Assembly: GCA_947492475.1 (NCBI GenBank)
Contig: CANLNM010000001.1
Span: 898,388-962,387, forward strand
Origin: an uncultured Paracoccaceae bacterium
GTDB lineage: Bacteria; Pseudomonadota; Alphaproteobacteria; Rhodobacterales; Rhodobacteraceae
DNA length: 64,000 nt
Direction: 5' to 3'
Below are positions 55,684 to 64,000 of this stretch, in pieces (the stretch's first letter is position 1; each line of letters starts with the position of its first letter). The notes under the pieces are model-generated. The model made no database searches. It had not been told where the DNA came from and saw only the letters and a list, made by a program, of their open reading frames with translations. Made by a program: the position numbers and the translations under genes.

Positions 55684-56486
55684 TATGCGTCCTCCGAACG
55701 GCCCATGATTTCTTCTTCCATATCCCAGATCATGTTGAGGATCTCATCACGTTTGGGGCCAAAATCGGGGTGTTTCTTAACTTCTCGCAGGTCCGCGCCG
55801 ACGCCCATTTCTGCAAACGGCAAACGGTATTCCGTGTGAATACGTCCCGGCCGCGGCGCCATAACAATCAGCCGCTCCCCCAGCAACAGGGCCTCTTCGA
55901 CCGAGTGGGTGATCAGAATAATGGTTTTACCGGTTTCTTTCCAAAGCTTTAAAACCAGCGACTGCATCTTTTCGCGGGTCAGCGCATCAAGCGCGCCCAG
56001 CGGTTCATCCATCAGGATCACATCCGGGTCATTGGCCAGACACCGCGCCAGCGCCACACGCTGCTGCATCCCGCCCGACAATTCATAAACCGCTTTTTCT
56101 TTGAAATCCTGCAAACCCACAACTTCTAGCAGGTGGTCAACGATTTCCGCCTTTTCGCCTTTTGGCATCCCTTTCATGGACGGGCCAAATCCGACGTTTT
56201 CGCGCACCGACATCCATTCAAACAGCGCCCCTGCCTGAAACACCATGCCGCGTTCCGCATCCGGGCCAGTCACATTATGCCCGTTCATTGAAATCACACC
56301 ATCCGTGGGGGCCAAAAAGCCTGCCAAGATATTCAAAAGCGTGGTTTTCCCACAGCCGGATGGCCCCAAAACCGACAACAAATCGCCTTCGGCCAGATCA
56401 AGCGACACATTCTGGAGCGCCTGAACTGATGACCCGTTCGGCAAATCAAAACGCATCGAAAGATTTTCTATTTTAAGTCCAGACAT
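55683..56486 (-). CDS. tauB: Taurine ABC transporter ATP-binding protein
   Basis: This 267-residue ATPase drives the transporter. Walker A is GPSGCGKTTLLN, the signature LSGGMQQRVALAR, Walker B DVILMDEPLGALD and H-loop ITHSVEEA, all intact. The last 40 residues vary, as is usual in the nitrate/sulfonate/taurine family. It lies between tauA (gap 85 bp with a hairpin) and tauC (TAATG overlap). Confidence 0.92.
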   Translation of the reverse strand: MSGLKIENLSMRFDLPNGSSVQALQNVSLDLAEGDLLSVLGPSGCGKTTLLNILAGFLAPTDGVISMNGHNVTGPDAERGMVFQAGALFEWMSVRENVGFGPSMKGMPKGEKAEIVDHLLEVVGLQDFKEKAVYELSGGMQQRVALARCLANDPDVILMDEPLGALDALTREKMQSLVLKLWKETGKTIILITHSVEEALLLGERLIVMAPRPGRIHTEYRLPFAEMGVGADLREVKKHPDFGPKRDEILNMIWDMEEEIMGRSEDA

Positions 56487-56542
56487 AAAGTGCCTTTCAG
56501 ATGAGCGTCATCCATCACCCCAACGGGGCGCCAGATGGAATA

Positions 56543-56564
56543 AGGGCGGGATAATTCCCGCCCT
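56543..56564 (-). other. Intercistronic hairpin between tauA and tauB
   Basis: AGGGCGGG-ATAATT-CCCGCCCT is an 8-bp perfect stem in the 85-bp gap, 8 bp after the tauA stop. It has no T-tract. It may stabilise the tauA message or partly terminate, giving excess binding protein over the membrane parts. Confidence 0.55.
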
Positions 56565-56571
56565 CATTAGA

Positions 56572-57582
56572 TTACATTTCAGACGCAGCGGTCAGCGGGC
56601 CAACATTTACGTTGCCATCATAGCTGTCCAATGCGGCGTCAATGGATCCCGCACCTACAAAGACGTCAGCGACACCTTTCATGAAGGTTTGCGCGTTTCC
56701 GCCCAGCCATTTTTCTGACAATTGGTCTTCGACACTTGGGAATGTGAAGGTCGCCAGCGAAGATGCAGCGGCTTCGATATCCATACCCGCGTCTTGTGCG
56801 ATAACGGCCAGCATTTCGTCAGTGTGCTCACCCGAATTCCACATGGCGTTTGCCGCAGCAGTCACACCCAGGAATTTTGCAACCAATTCAGGCTCTTCGG
56901 CAACAAAAGAAGCAGAAGCAGAGGTGACATCAAACACCAGAATGCCCAGCTCTTCTTTTTCTGCACCTGTCAGCAATACGTTGCCGTATTCCATCATGCG
57001 ACGCAGACCGCCACCGTAGCCACAGGCCATGTCAACCTGGCTTTGACCCAGCGCTGCTGCGCCTTCTACCGGGGCCATGTCCACGATATCCAACGTCGAG
57101 ATATCAACGCCAAAGTGGTTCATCTGCGACAGGAAACCGTAATGCGCAGCGGTTCCCAATGGCACGGCCACTTTGGATCCGGCCAGATCAGCCGCAGTGG
57201 ATGCATCAATTTCCAGATCTTCGCGCACGACGCAGTTGTCATTTTCGGAATAAGAGACCGCAACATCCAGAACCTGCAGATTCTGACCAGCAGACGCCGC
57301 CACAACAAAAGGAGGAACCCCCTGCGAGAAGGCAAGATGCACATCACCAGATGCCATCGCTGCGCTCATGGCGGTCCCTGTGTCAAAGCTTACCCAGTTA
57401 ACTTTCAGGCCCAGTGCTTCGTCATAAGTGCCGTTCACTTTGGCGAATTCAAATGGCATGGGCCATTCGAGGAAATACGCAACTGTGATCTCTTCCAGAT
57501 GACCTTCGGCCAATGCGGCCTGTGCACCCGTCAGCAGAGCAATGGATGCAACGGCACCTGCAAGTTTTTGTTTCATTGTCAT
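56572..57582 (-). CDS. tauA: Taurine ABC transporter substrate-binding protein
   Basis: The 336-residue periplasmic receptor has a signal peptide (LAGAVASIALLTGAQAALA). The body reads TVAYFLEWPMPFEFAKVNGTYDEALGLKVNWVSF, then MSAAMASGDVHLAFSQGVPPFVVAASAGQ and VVREDL, which are landmarks of TauA proteins in Rhodobacteraceae. It is the first gene of tauABC, divergent from tpa across a 398-bp control region. Confidence 0.92.
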   Translation of the reverse strand: MTMKQKLAGAVASIALLTGAQAALAEGHLEEITVAYFLEWPMPFEFAKVNGTYDEALGLKVNWVSFDTGTAMSAAMASGDVHLAFSQGVPPFVVAASAGQNLQVLDVAVSYSENDNCVVREDLEIDASTAADLAGSKVAVPLGTAAHYGFLSQMNHFGVDISTLDIVDMAPVEGAAALGQSQVDMACGYGGGLRRMMEYGNVLLTGAEKEELGILVFDVTSASASFVAEEPELVAKFLGVTAAANAMWNSGEHTDEMLAVIAQDAGMDIEAAASSLATFTFPSVEDQLSEKWLGGNAQTFMKGVADVFVGAGSIDAALDSYDGNVNVGPLTAASEM

Positions 57583-57850
57583 AAGATAGTCTCCCGTGTT
57601 GAACTTTAGGTTTTAGGCGATGACGCCTCGGGCGGTTTCCGCCTCAAATTCAAGTTCGACCAAGCCGTTTGGCCCCGATCAACATTGATCCGAGCTTAAA
57701 ACCTCGTTTCAATCAATGTTTTTCTCGGTTTTCATTTGTGTGAAACAGACATCACACCCCGCATAACAAAATGACCTGCAAAAATTATTTGTTTATTTTC
57801 AATTCACTAACAACAAGAAGCCCCATAATCAGGCAGGTTGAAAAAAATAT

Positions 57851-57884
57851 TTGGATATATGACAGTGCCCAATCTGGCCCTATT
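57851..57884 (+). promoter_or_regulatory. Probable TauR site upstream of tpa / tauA
   Basis: TTGGAT (57851) and CTGGCC (57874) form a direct repeat with a 23-bp period. AATCTGGCCCTATT (57871-57884) is identical to a 14-bp stretch at 63607-63620 upstream of xsc. It lies 97 bp before tpa in the 398-bp divergent region. The rest of this gap shows no other clear element. Confidence 0.65.
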
Positions 57885-57980
57885 ACAGACATGTTACAAA
57901 CGATGAAGGTATAATCATCAAACGCCAGATTCTCTGACGTCATAACTGATCAACTCTTGTTTTATGGAAAGGGCCTTACG

Positions 57981-59372
57981 ATGGACGGCACGTTCAAAGA
58001 AAATGATCTAAGCAAGGTCGTTGCCGCAGACAAAGCGCATGTCTGGCATCACCTGTTGCAACACAAACCCCTTGAAGAAAATGATCCCCGGATCATCGTC
58101 GAAGGCAAAGGGATGCGGGTCTGGGACCAAAATGGCAAAGAACATCTGGATGCCGTATCCGGTGGTGTCTGGACCGTAAACGTTGGCTATGGCCGCAAAC
58201 AGATTGCGGATGCCGTCCATGAACAGCTGATGAAGCTGTGCTATTTCGCGCAAACCGCCGGGTCTATTCCGGGGTCCATTTTTGCCGAAATGCTAATCGA
58301 CAAAATGCCCGGCATGTCCCGGGTTTATTACATGAATTCCGGTTCTGAGGCGAATGAGAAAGCCTTTAAAATCGTGCGTCAGATCGCCCATAAAAAATAT
58401 GGCGGCAAGAAAACCAAAATTCTGTACCGCGACCGCGACTATCACGGCTCTACTTTGGCCACGATGTCGGCCGGTGGTCAGGACGAACGCAACGCGCAAT
58501 ACGGTCCGTTTGCACCTGATTTCATCAAAGTTCCTCACTGCATGGAATATCGCAAGCACGAACAGGACGGCGCCCCAGAAGAGGGTTATGGCGTTTGGGC
58601 CGCCAACCAGATCGAAGAAGTGATCCTGCGCGAAGGTCCCGAAACCGTTGGTGCATTATGTCTGGAACCCGTGACCGCTGGCGGTGGTGTGATCACCCCA
58701 CCAGAAGGATACTGGGAACGCGTTCAGGAAATCTGTAAGCAATACGATATCCTGCTGCACATCGACGAAGTGGTTTGTGGCGTTGGCCGCACCGGCAAAT
58801 GGTTTGGCTATCAGCAATACGGGATCAAACCCGATATGGTCACAATGGCCAAGGGTGTGGCCTCTGGCTATGCGGCCATCGCCGTGCTGGTCACAACCGA
58901 AGAAATCTTTGACCAGTTCAAAGACAATTCCGCCGATCCGATGAACTATTTCCGCGATATTTCCACCTTTGGCGGCTGTGCCGCTGGCCCAGCTGCGGCG
59001 ATCGAAAACATGAAGATCATCGAAGAAGAAGGTCTGCTGGAAAACTGTGTCGCAATGGGCGATCGCATGTTGGCCAACCTAGAAGCGTTGATGGAAAAAC
59101 ACAGCGTCATCGGCGATGTGCGTGGCAAAGGTCTGTTCCTGGGTGCGGAATTGGTCGCCGATCGCGACACCAAAGAACCCGTCGCAGAAGCGCTGGTTCA
59201 AAAAGTGGTCGCAGAATGCAACGCCCAAGGTGTGATCATCGGTGCGACCAACCGGTCCATCCCCGGTCGCAACAACACCCTGTGCTTTAGCCCTGCTTTG
59301 ATTGCGACGGCCGATGATATCGACCAAATCACCAATGCCGTTGACGTCGCATTGACGCGCGTTTTTGGCTAA
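57981..59372 (+). CDS. tpa: Taurine-pyruvate aminotransferase
   Basis: Tpa moves the amino group of taurine to pyruvate, giving sulfoacetaldehyde and alanine. This PLP enzyme of class III has 463 residues. Landmarks are HVWHHLLQHKPLEENDPRII near the start, NSGSEANEKAFKIVRQ, HIDEVVCGVGRTGKWFGYQ and MAKGVASGYAAI with the PLP Lys. The ATG at 57981 follows GGAAAGGG; an earlier in-frame start adds 8 residues. It stands alone, divergent from tauABC. Confidence 0.94.
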   Translation: MDGTFKENDLSKVVAADKAHVWHHLLQHKPLEENDPRIIVEGKGMRVWDQNGKEHLDAVSGGVWTVNVGYGRKQIADAVHEQLMKLCYFAQTAGSIPGSIFAEMLIDKMPGMSRVYYMNSGSEANEKAFKIVRQIAHKKYGGKKTKILYRDRDYHGSTLATMSAGGQDERNAQYGPFAPDFIKVPHCMEYRKHEQDGAPEEGYGVWAANQIEEVILREGPETVGALCLEPVTAGGGVITPPEGYWERVQEICKQYDILLHIDEVVCGVGRTGKWFGYQQYGIKPDMVTMAKGVASGYAAIAVLVTTEEIFDQFKDNSADPMNYFRDISTFGGCAAGPAAAIENMKIIEEEGLLENCVAMGDRMLANLEALMEKHSVIGDVRGKGLFLGAELVADRDTKEPVAEALVQKVVAECNAQGVIIGATNRSIPGRNNTLCFSPALIATADDIDQITNAVDVALTRVFG

Positions 59373-59381
59373 ACGAACATC

Positions 59382-59411
59382 AAAGGGCGGCGTTGAATAA
59401 CGCCGCCCTTT
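59382..59411. terminator. Bidirectional terminator between tpa and glpD
   Basis: AAAGGGCGGCG and CGCCGCCCTTT form a perfect 11-bp stem with an 8-base loop between the convergent genes tpa and glpD. Confidence 0.88.
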
Positions 59412-59431
59412 GTCATTCACGAATGTTAATT

Positions 59432-60976
59432 TCAGGCGTCAAACCACGCTTCGACTTTAGCGATTTGATCTGCATCCATCCCCAGCCCCAGCTTGGTGCG
59501 GCGCCAGATCGCATCCTCGGCGGTGCGGGCAAATTCTTTGTCGCGCATCCAGATCAGTTCGGCCTCACTCAGGGTGTTGCCAAAGTCAGTGCCCAAATCC
59601 GCCACCGTTTTCGCGTCCCGCAGCACATCCCATGCTTCGGTGCCATAACACCGGATCAAACGCTGCGCCCAACTGGCTGATAAAAACGGGTAATCCGCAG
59701 CCAAACGATCCTGCAACGCCTCCACGCCATCAACCGGGAAATTCCCGCCGGGCAATGGCATGCCTTTGGTCCAAGGCGCGGTTTTCAGCGGTAAATGTTG
59801 GCCAATTTTTTCCAACGCATTTTCCGCCAAACGCCGATAGGTGGTGATTTTACCGCCAAACACATTCAAAATCGGCGCGCCAGCGTCATCCACCGTCAAA
59901 ACATATTCCCGAGTTGCCGCCTGCGCAGAACTGGCCCCATCATCATAAAGCGGGCGCACACCGGAATAGGTCCATACCACATCATCCCGTGTCACCGGAT
60001 TTTTGACGTAATTTGAAATGAACGCACACAGGTAATCCTGTTCTTCGATTGTGCATTCCGGGCGTTGGCTGGCATCAGGATGATCCTGATCGGTGGTGCC
60101 AATCAGCGTATAATCCTGTTCATAAGGAATTGCGAAAATGATACGTCCATCTTCGCCCTGGAAGAAGTAGCATTTATCGTGATCAAACAAACGTTTGGTG
60201 ACGATATGGGACCCGCGCACCAACCGCACGTTTTCTTGTGAATTAATCCGCACCTTTTGCTGAATGACATCCCCAACCCAAGGCCCGGCCGCGTTGACCA
60301 GCATCTTGGCCCGCACCACGCGCTGACCTTGTGCATCCTCTAATGTGATGGCCCATTCTTTGCCGTCGCGTTCTGCGGAAACAACCTTGGTGCGCACCAG
60401 AATATCCGCGCCACGCATTTCCGCATCCCGCGCATTCAGCACAACCAACCGCGCGTCCTGAACCCAGCAATCAGAATATTCATAAGCCTTTTCAAACCGA
60501 TCATTCAGGGGGGCACCTTCGGCCCCAACTCGCAAATCAACGGTTGATGTGGCAGGCAGGATTTTGCGCCCCCCCAGATGGTCATACATAAACAGCCCCA
60601 TCCGGATCAGCCAAGCCGGGCGGCGCCCCTTCATCCAAGGCATCACCACGCCCAACAGCTTGGATGTGGGGGTGTTTCCCTCAAATCGCATGTCTTTGTG
60701 ATAGGGCAGCACAAACCGCATCGGCCAGGAAATATGCGGCATGGCGCGCAGCAGATTTTCCCGCTCGATCAGGGCTTCGCGCACCAACCGCACCTCAAAA
60801 TATTCCAGATAACGCAACCCACCGTGAAACAGTTTGGTCGATGCGGATGACGTAGCCGACGCAAGATCGTTCATTTCCGCCAGCCCAACCCTAAGCCCCC
60901 GCCCAGAGGCGTCGCGCGCGATGCCGCAGCCATTAATGCCGCCACCAATAACAAAAAGATCATAAGTCTGGGTCAT
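59432..60976 (-). CDS. glpD: Glycerol-3-phosphate dehydrogenase (aerobic, FAD)
   Basis: GlpD oxidises glycerol-3-phosphate to DHAP at the membrane and feeds ubiquinone. The 514-residue flavoprotein begins with the FAD motif VIGGGINGCGIARDASGRG. It also has STKLFHGGLRYLEYFEVRLVREALIERE, the GPWVGDVIQQ block and NVFGGKITTYRRLAENAL near the C-terminus. It is divergent from glpR, with an inverted repeat between. Confidence 0.94.
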   Translation of the reverse strand: MTQTYDLFVIGGGINGCGIARDASGRGLRVGLAEMNDLASATSSASTKLFHGGLRYLEYFEVRLVREALIERENLLRAMPHISWPMRFVLPYHKDMRFEGNTPTSKLLGVVMPWMKGRRPAWLIRMGLFMYDHLGGRKILPATSTVDLRVGAEGAPLNDRFEKAYEYSDCWVQDARLVVLNARDAEMRGADILVRTKVVSAERDGKEWAITLEDAQGQRVVRAKMLVNAAGPWVGDVIQQKVRINSQENVRLVRGSHIVTKRLFDHDKCYFFQGEDGRIIFAIPYEQDYTLIGTTDQDHPDASQRPECTIEEQDYLCAFISNYVKNPVTRDDVVWTYSGVRPLYDDGASSAQAATREYVLTVDDAGAPILNVFGGKITTYRRLAENALEKIGQHLPLKTAPWTKGMPLPGGNFPVDGVEALQDRLAADYPFLSASWAQRLIRCYGTEAWDVLRDAKTVADLGTDFGNTLSEAELIWMRDKEFARTAEDAIWRRTKLGLGMDADQIAKVEAWFDA

Positions 60977-61028
60977 GGGATCATCCGAGTCGATAAATGT
61001 TGCCTTGACTTAGCACGTCACGCGCGAA

Positions 61029-61048
61029 ACGAACACCAATATGTTCGT
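61029..61048. promoter_or_regulatory. Probable GlpR operator between glpD and glpR
   Basis: ACGAACA-CCAATA-TGTTCGT is a perfect inverted repeat with 7-bp arms and a 6-bp spacer. It lies 53 bp upstream of glpD and 78 bp upstream of glpR. Its half-site TGTTCG resembles the published E. coli GlpR operator half-site. The DeoR-type protein beside it is the likely binder. Confidence 0.65.
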
Positions 61049-61125
61049 ATTTTTTCGTTTTGTCGCAATCGCGCTTGCATTGGCCCAGATTGCATCCCAT
61101 GATCGCATGAAACAAACAGGCCAAC

Positions 61126-61893
61126 ATGACCCAAGCACTTAGACATCCCGCAATTCTGGATTTGGCGCGCCGTGACGGCAAAGTCACCGTGGACGGCTTG
61201 GCCGCACATTTTGGCGTCACGTTGCAAACCATTCGCCGAGATTTGACCGATCTGGCGGAATCTGGTCGGCTGGAACGGGTTCATGGCGGCGCGGTTTTGC
61301 CATCCGGCACAACCAATATCGACTACCAAGAGCGCCGCAATTTACAACGCAGCTCTAAGGCTGAAATTGCCGATATTTGTGCAACTCTTATTCCAAACGG
61401 TTCATGCTTGTTTCTGGGCATCGGAACCACCTGCGAAGCAATTGCCGGTGCGCTCACCCAGCACGAGAACCTGCTGGTGATCACCAATAACATGAACGTC
61501 GCCAACCTGTTATCGGGGCATCGTCAGGCGGAAATCATCGTCACAGGCGGCACCCTGCGCAAAACCGATGGTGGCTTGGTTGGCAATGTGGCCACGCGCA
61601 TCATTGAACAGTTTAAATTTGACGTTGCCTTTATCGGGTGTTCCGCGCTGGATGACGATGGCGATGTGTTGGATTTCGACATCCAAGAAGTGGCCGTCAG
61701 CCAGACCATTTTGAAACAATCCCGGCAGGTCTATCTGGCCAGCGACCAGTCCAAATTCCTCAGAAAAGCCCCCATTCGCGTGGCCAACCTAAAGGATTTG
61801 ACCGGATTTATCAGTGACGCCCCCCCGCCCAGCGACCTGTCTAGCGCATGTATTTCCTGGGGAACTGACATTTATTTGACCGATTGCAGCTAA
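61126..61893 (+). CDS. glpR: DeoR-family regulator, GlpR-like
   Basis: The 255-residue repressor has an N-terminal HTH (ILDLARRDGKVTVDGLAAHFGVTLQTIRRDLTDL) typical of DeoR proteins. The C-terminal sugar-phosphate sensing domain (LFLGIGTTCEAIAGAL; ITNNMNVANLL; VTGGTLRKTDGGLVG; SDQSKFLRKAPIRVANL) follows. Its place beside glpD supports control by glycerol-3-phosphate. Its stop lies 42 bp before tauR on the same strand. Confidence 0.9.
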   Translation: MTQALRHPAILDLARRDGKVTVDGLAAHFGVTLQTIRRDLTDLAESGRLERVHGGAVLPSGTTNIDYQERRNLQRSSKAEIADICATLIPNGSCLFLGIGTTCEAIAGALTQHENLLVITNNMNVANLLSGHRQAEIIVTGGTLRKTDGGLVGNVATRIIEQFKFDVAFIGCSALDDDGDVLDFDIQEVAVSQTILKQSRQVYLASDQSKFLRKAPIRVANLKDLTGFISDAPPPSDLSSACISWGTDIYLTDCS

Positions 61894-61921
61894 GTCCAGA
61901 TTGCCTCTGATCTAAGTCCAG
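61890..61921 (+). promoter_or_regulatory. Direct repeat CTAAGTCCAG ahead of tauR
   Basis: The 10-bp sequence CTAAGTCCAG occurs at 61890-61899 and again at 61912-61921, a 22-bp period. The first covers the glpR stop codon and the second ends 14 bp before the tauR start. Its reverse complement CTGGACTTAG resembles CTGGACTTA at 63587 upstream of xsc. TauR autoregulation is likely. Confidence 0.6.
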
Positions 61922-61935
61922 TCTATTTTGCGGTT

Positions 61936-63390
61936 ATGGCCATTTCCGTCAACACATTCTTCTTGTCGCCAGACAGCGAACACACACTTCAAAGCCAGAT
62001 CCGTCAGATCGTCGCCGAAGGGGTCCTGTCCGGCCGTTTCCAATCCAAAGAAAAGCTACCGTCGTCGCGCGCATTGGCGCGTCATTTGGGGGTCAGCCGG
62101 ATTACGGTGACCCTCGCTTATACCGAATTGCAGGCCGATAATTACATCACATCGATGGGGCGTTCAGGCTATTATGTGTCCGACAACGCCCCCGAGCCGC
62201 CCAGTTTTCCAGCCCGCGCCCCGGGCAAAGGTAACGTGGACTGGACCCGCGTCCTGGGGCATCGGCCAACACCCTACTGGCTTCAGAAACCGGCCGATTG
62301 GGCGACGTACAAATATCAATTCATTTACGGCCAGATGGATCCCGAATTGTTTGACAGCGCCAATTGGCGGCTCTGCGCGTTGCAGGCCTTGGGGCGTAAA
62401 GATTTTAAATCACTATCTGCGGATCACTTTGACGCGGACGATCCCAACCTTGTTGAATTCATCACCCGTCAAACGCTACCTCGCCGCGGTATCCTTGCCT
62501 CTTCTGACGAAGTGCTGATCACGATGGGCGCGCAAAACGCACTTTGGCTGACGGTTCAGGTTCTTCTGAATCAACGTCGTCGTGCTGCCATCGAAACCCC
62601 GGGTTACCCGTCCTTGCGCGATATTTTGCATGGGTCGCGCTGCCATGTGTCCCATGTGCCAGTGGATGACGATGGCCTGCCCCCGGACCTGATTCCAGAT
62701 GACACAGATGTTGTGTTCACCACACCAGCCCATCAATGCCCGACAACGGCAACCATGCCATTATCCCGACGCAAAGAATTGCTGGAAAAAGCCGAGCGGG
62801 ATGATTTTCTGATTGTTGAGGACGATTACGAATTCGAAATGGCCTTTCTGAAACCGGCCTCGGCTGCGCTCAAATCTTTGGACGAAGGGGGGCGGGTTAT
62901 CTATGTCGGATCCTTTTCCAAATCCCTGTTTCCGGGACTTCGGCTGGGCTATTTGGTGGGCCCTGCCCCGTTTATCCGAGAAGCACGCGCATTGAGGGCA
63001 TCGGTTTTGCGCCACCCCCCCGGCCTATTGCAGCGCACAACGTCATATTTCCTGTCATTGGGACATTATGATGCCCTGATCAAACGTATGCAGACGGCGT
63101 ATCACGATCGCCGGCGGGTAATGGACCAAGCCATTGGTGAACTGGGCCTGACCGTTGCAGGAGAAGGCAGTTACGGTGGATCGTCCCTTTGGATGCGCGC
63201 AGAAGGCGTCAATATGGACGAGGCCGCCGAAAAGTTACGCAGCCAAAGCGTGCTGATCGAACCCGGCGCTCCGTTCTTTGCAGGGGACACGCCACCAACC
63301 GATTTTTACCGGCTTGCCTATTCGTCCATACCCCAAACCAAAATCCATGATGGCCTGTCTTTGATTTCCCAAACCCTTAACCGCGGATAA
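61936..63390 (+). CDS. tauR: MocR-type (GntR/aminotransferase) regulator TauR
   Basis: TauR activates taurine genes in Rhodobacter capsulatus and relatives. The 484-residue protein has an N-terminal GntR winged helix (IRQIVAEGVLSGRFQSKEKLPSSRALARHLGVSRITVTLAYTEL) and a C-terminal aminotransferase-like domain with the PLP Lys probably in VGSFSKSLFPGLRLGYLVG. It is normal in length. It lies between glpR and xsc and has a direct repeat at its start. Confidence 0.92.
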   Translation: MAISVNTFFLSPDSEHTLQSQIRQIVAEGVLSGRFQSKEKLPSSRALARHLGVSRITVTLAYTELQADNYITSMGRSGYYVSDNAPEPPSFPARAPGKGNVDWTRVLGHRPTPYWLQKPADWATYKYQFIYGQMDPELFDSANWRLCALQALGRKDFKSLSADHFDADDPNLVEFITRQTLPRRGILASSDEVLITMGAQNALWLTVQVLLNQRRRAAIETPGYPSLRDILHGSRCHVSHVPVDDDGLPPDLIPDDTDVVFTTPAHQCPTTATMPLSRRKELLEKAERDDFLIVEDDYEFEMAFLKPASAALKSLDEGGRVIYVGSFSKSLFPGLRLGYLVGPAPFIREARALRASVLRHPPGLLQRTTSYFLSLGHYDALIKRMQTAYHDRRRVMDQAIGELGLTVAGEGSYGGSSLWMRAEGVNMDEAAEKLRSQSVLIEPGAPFFAGDTPPTDFYRLAYSSIPQTKIHDGLSLISQTLNRG

Positions 63391-63586
63391 GTGGAGAATC
63401 TGGCGAAAAACAGATTCTATGACACGGGTCAATTTTGACGACAAATTCGAAACCAATGCCCGCCCAGTGAGAATGAAAGTCTCAATTTTGAACAAAATTG
63501 AGAAGCCGTAAAGCGGCTGACAATCAGTATTTTTGTTAATGTACAACAAATTACGTGATAATTTCGAAATTTTAGGGAGCAAAATT

Positions 63587-63620
63587 CTGGACTTATCCAG
63601 AGCCATAATCTGGCCCTATT
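63587..63620 (+). promoter_or_regulatory. Probable TauR site upstream of xsc
   Basis: CTGGAC (63587) and CTGGCC (63610) form a direct repeat with a 23-bp period. The second is part of AATCTGGCCCTATT (63607-63620), identical to the tpa site. It lies 54 bp before xsc. The gap from tauR to xsc is 284 bp and no other element was recognised in it. Confidence 0.7.
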
Positions 63621-63674
63621 TTGAACCACTGCCAATCCCTACAATCGCTGAAAGCTAAAAGGGGATCTCTGGCC

Positions 63675-64000
63675 ATGAAGATGACGACAGAAGAAGCGTT
63701 TGTTAAGACTTTGCAGATGCATGGGATTGGGCATGCATTTGGGATTATTGGTTCTGCGATGATGCCGATTTCGGACATTTTTCCGAAGGCTGGGATCACG
63801 TTCTGGGATTGCGCCCACGAAGGGTCTGGCGGGATGATGGCGGATGGCTACACCCGCGCGACCGGCAAAATGTCGATGATGATCGCGCAAAACGGTCCCG
63901 GCATCACCAACTTTGTGACGGCAGTTAAGACCGCCTATTGGAACCACACACCGTTGCTGTTGGTCACGCCTCAGGCGGCCAACAAAACCATCGGTCAGGG
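63675..64000 (+). CDS. xsc: Sulfoacetaldehyde acetyltransferase, N-terminal part (runs off the window end)
   Basis: Xsc is a thiamine-diphosphate enzyme that turns sulfoacetaldehyde and phosphate into acetyl phosphate and sulfite. About the first 108 residues are here. They start MKMTTEEAFVKTLQMHGIGHAFGIIG and include FPKAGITFWDCAHEGSGGMMADGYTRATGK with the Glu that activates ThDP, plus MIAQNGPGITNFVTAV. All are typical of Xsc. It is downstream of tauR and probably regulated by it. The following pta would lie outside. Confidence 0.93.
   Translation, partial: MKMTTEEAFVKTLQMHGIGHAFGIIGSAMMPISDIFPKAGITFWDCAHEGSGGMMADGYTRATGKMSMMIAQNGPGITNFVTAVKTAYWNHTPLLLVTPQAANKTIGQ

Noticed and set aside
56722..57609. 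295-codon open frame antisense to tauA
   Set aside because: Antisense to a clear tauA and without coding features.

Overview
The window is a chromosomal segment of an alphaproteobacterium, most likely a marine member of the Rhodobacteraceae (Roseobacter group). This rests on the gene content: a fused ATP sulfurylase/APS kinase, Hsp20 followed by DUF1150, a TctABC-AtuA-DUF4387 block, a Hint-domain protein, a VPLPA-CTERM protein and a tau/xsc taurine pathway. It also rests on moderate GC content with dense, overlapping operons. The species cannot be named from the sequence. About 66 protein genes are supported. No tRNA, rRNA, insertion sequence, phage block or CRISPR array was seen.

Layout. 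0-2.8 kb: 5' end of thiC with its TPP riboswitch, a phosphate permease and a Nudix hydrolase. 3-9.7 kb: a c-di-GMP signalling block, in which a PhnD-like periplasmic binding protein is followed 14 bp later by a membrane GGDEF-EAL protein, and a second GGDEF-EAL protein lies downstream. 9.9-18.8 kb: class III alcohol dehydrogenase, then a tripartite carboxylate transport locus in which a response regulator, histidine kinase and extra binding protein are divergent from tctCBA, atuA and a DUF4387 gene. 18.8-22.2 kb: sugar catabolism (rhamnose mutarotase, lactonase, NagA, GlcNAc-type kinase). 22.3-31.9 kb: mixed housekeeping, with a structured leader before tdk, a proC/csaA/dehydrogenase operon, a HEAT-like gene of unknown role, a frameshifted TetR gene and a surface-sorted protein.

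32-43.3 kb: ubiK divergent from lgt-midA-pgeF, a Hint protein, an Lrp regulator divergent from trxB, and an in-frame fusion of a MarR-type winged helix to Sat-CysC preceded by two palindromic operators. Then follow an RpoH-type hsp20-DUF1150 operon and purEK. 43.3-52.9 kb: a lipase, a degenerate GGDEF protein, transporters, groESL with a CIRCE element, and small enzymes including a manganese pyrophosphatase.

52.9-64 kb: an organosulfonate region. TauABC imports taurine, Tpa converts it to sulfoacetaldehyde and Xsc, cut by the window end, converts that to acetyl phosphate and sulfite. TauR is the likely activator. Matching direct repeats with a 22-23 bp period lie upstream of tpa, tauR and xsc. 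A HisD-family dehydrogenase, possibly sulfopropanediol dehydrogenase, sits next to tauC. A divergent glpD/glpR pair with its own palindromic operator splits tpa from tauR-xsc.
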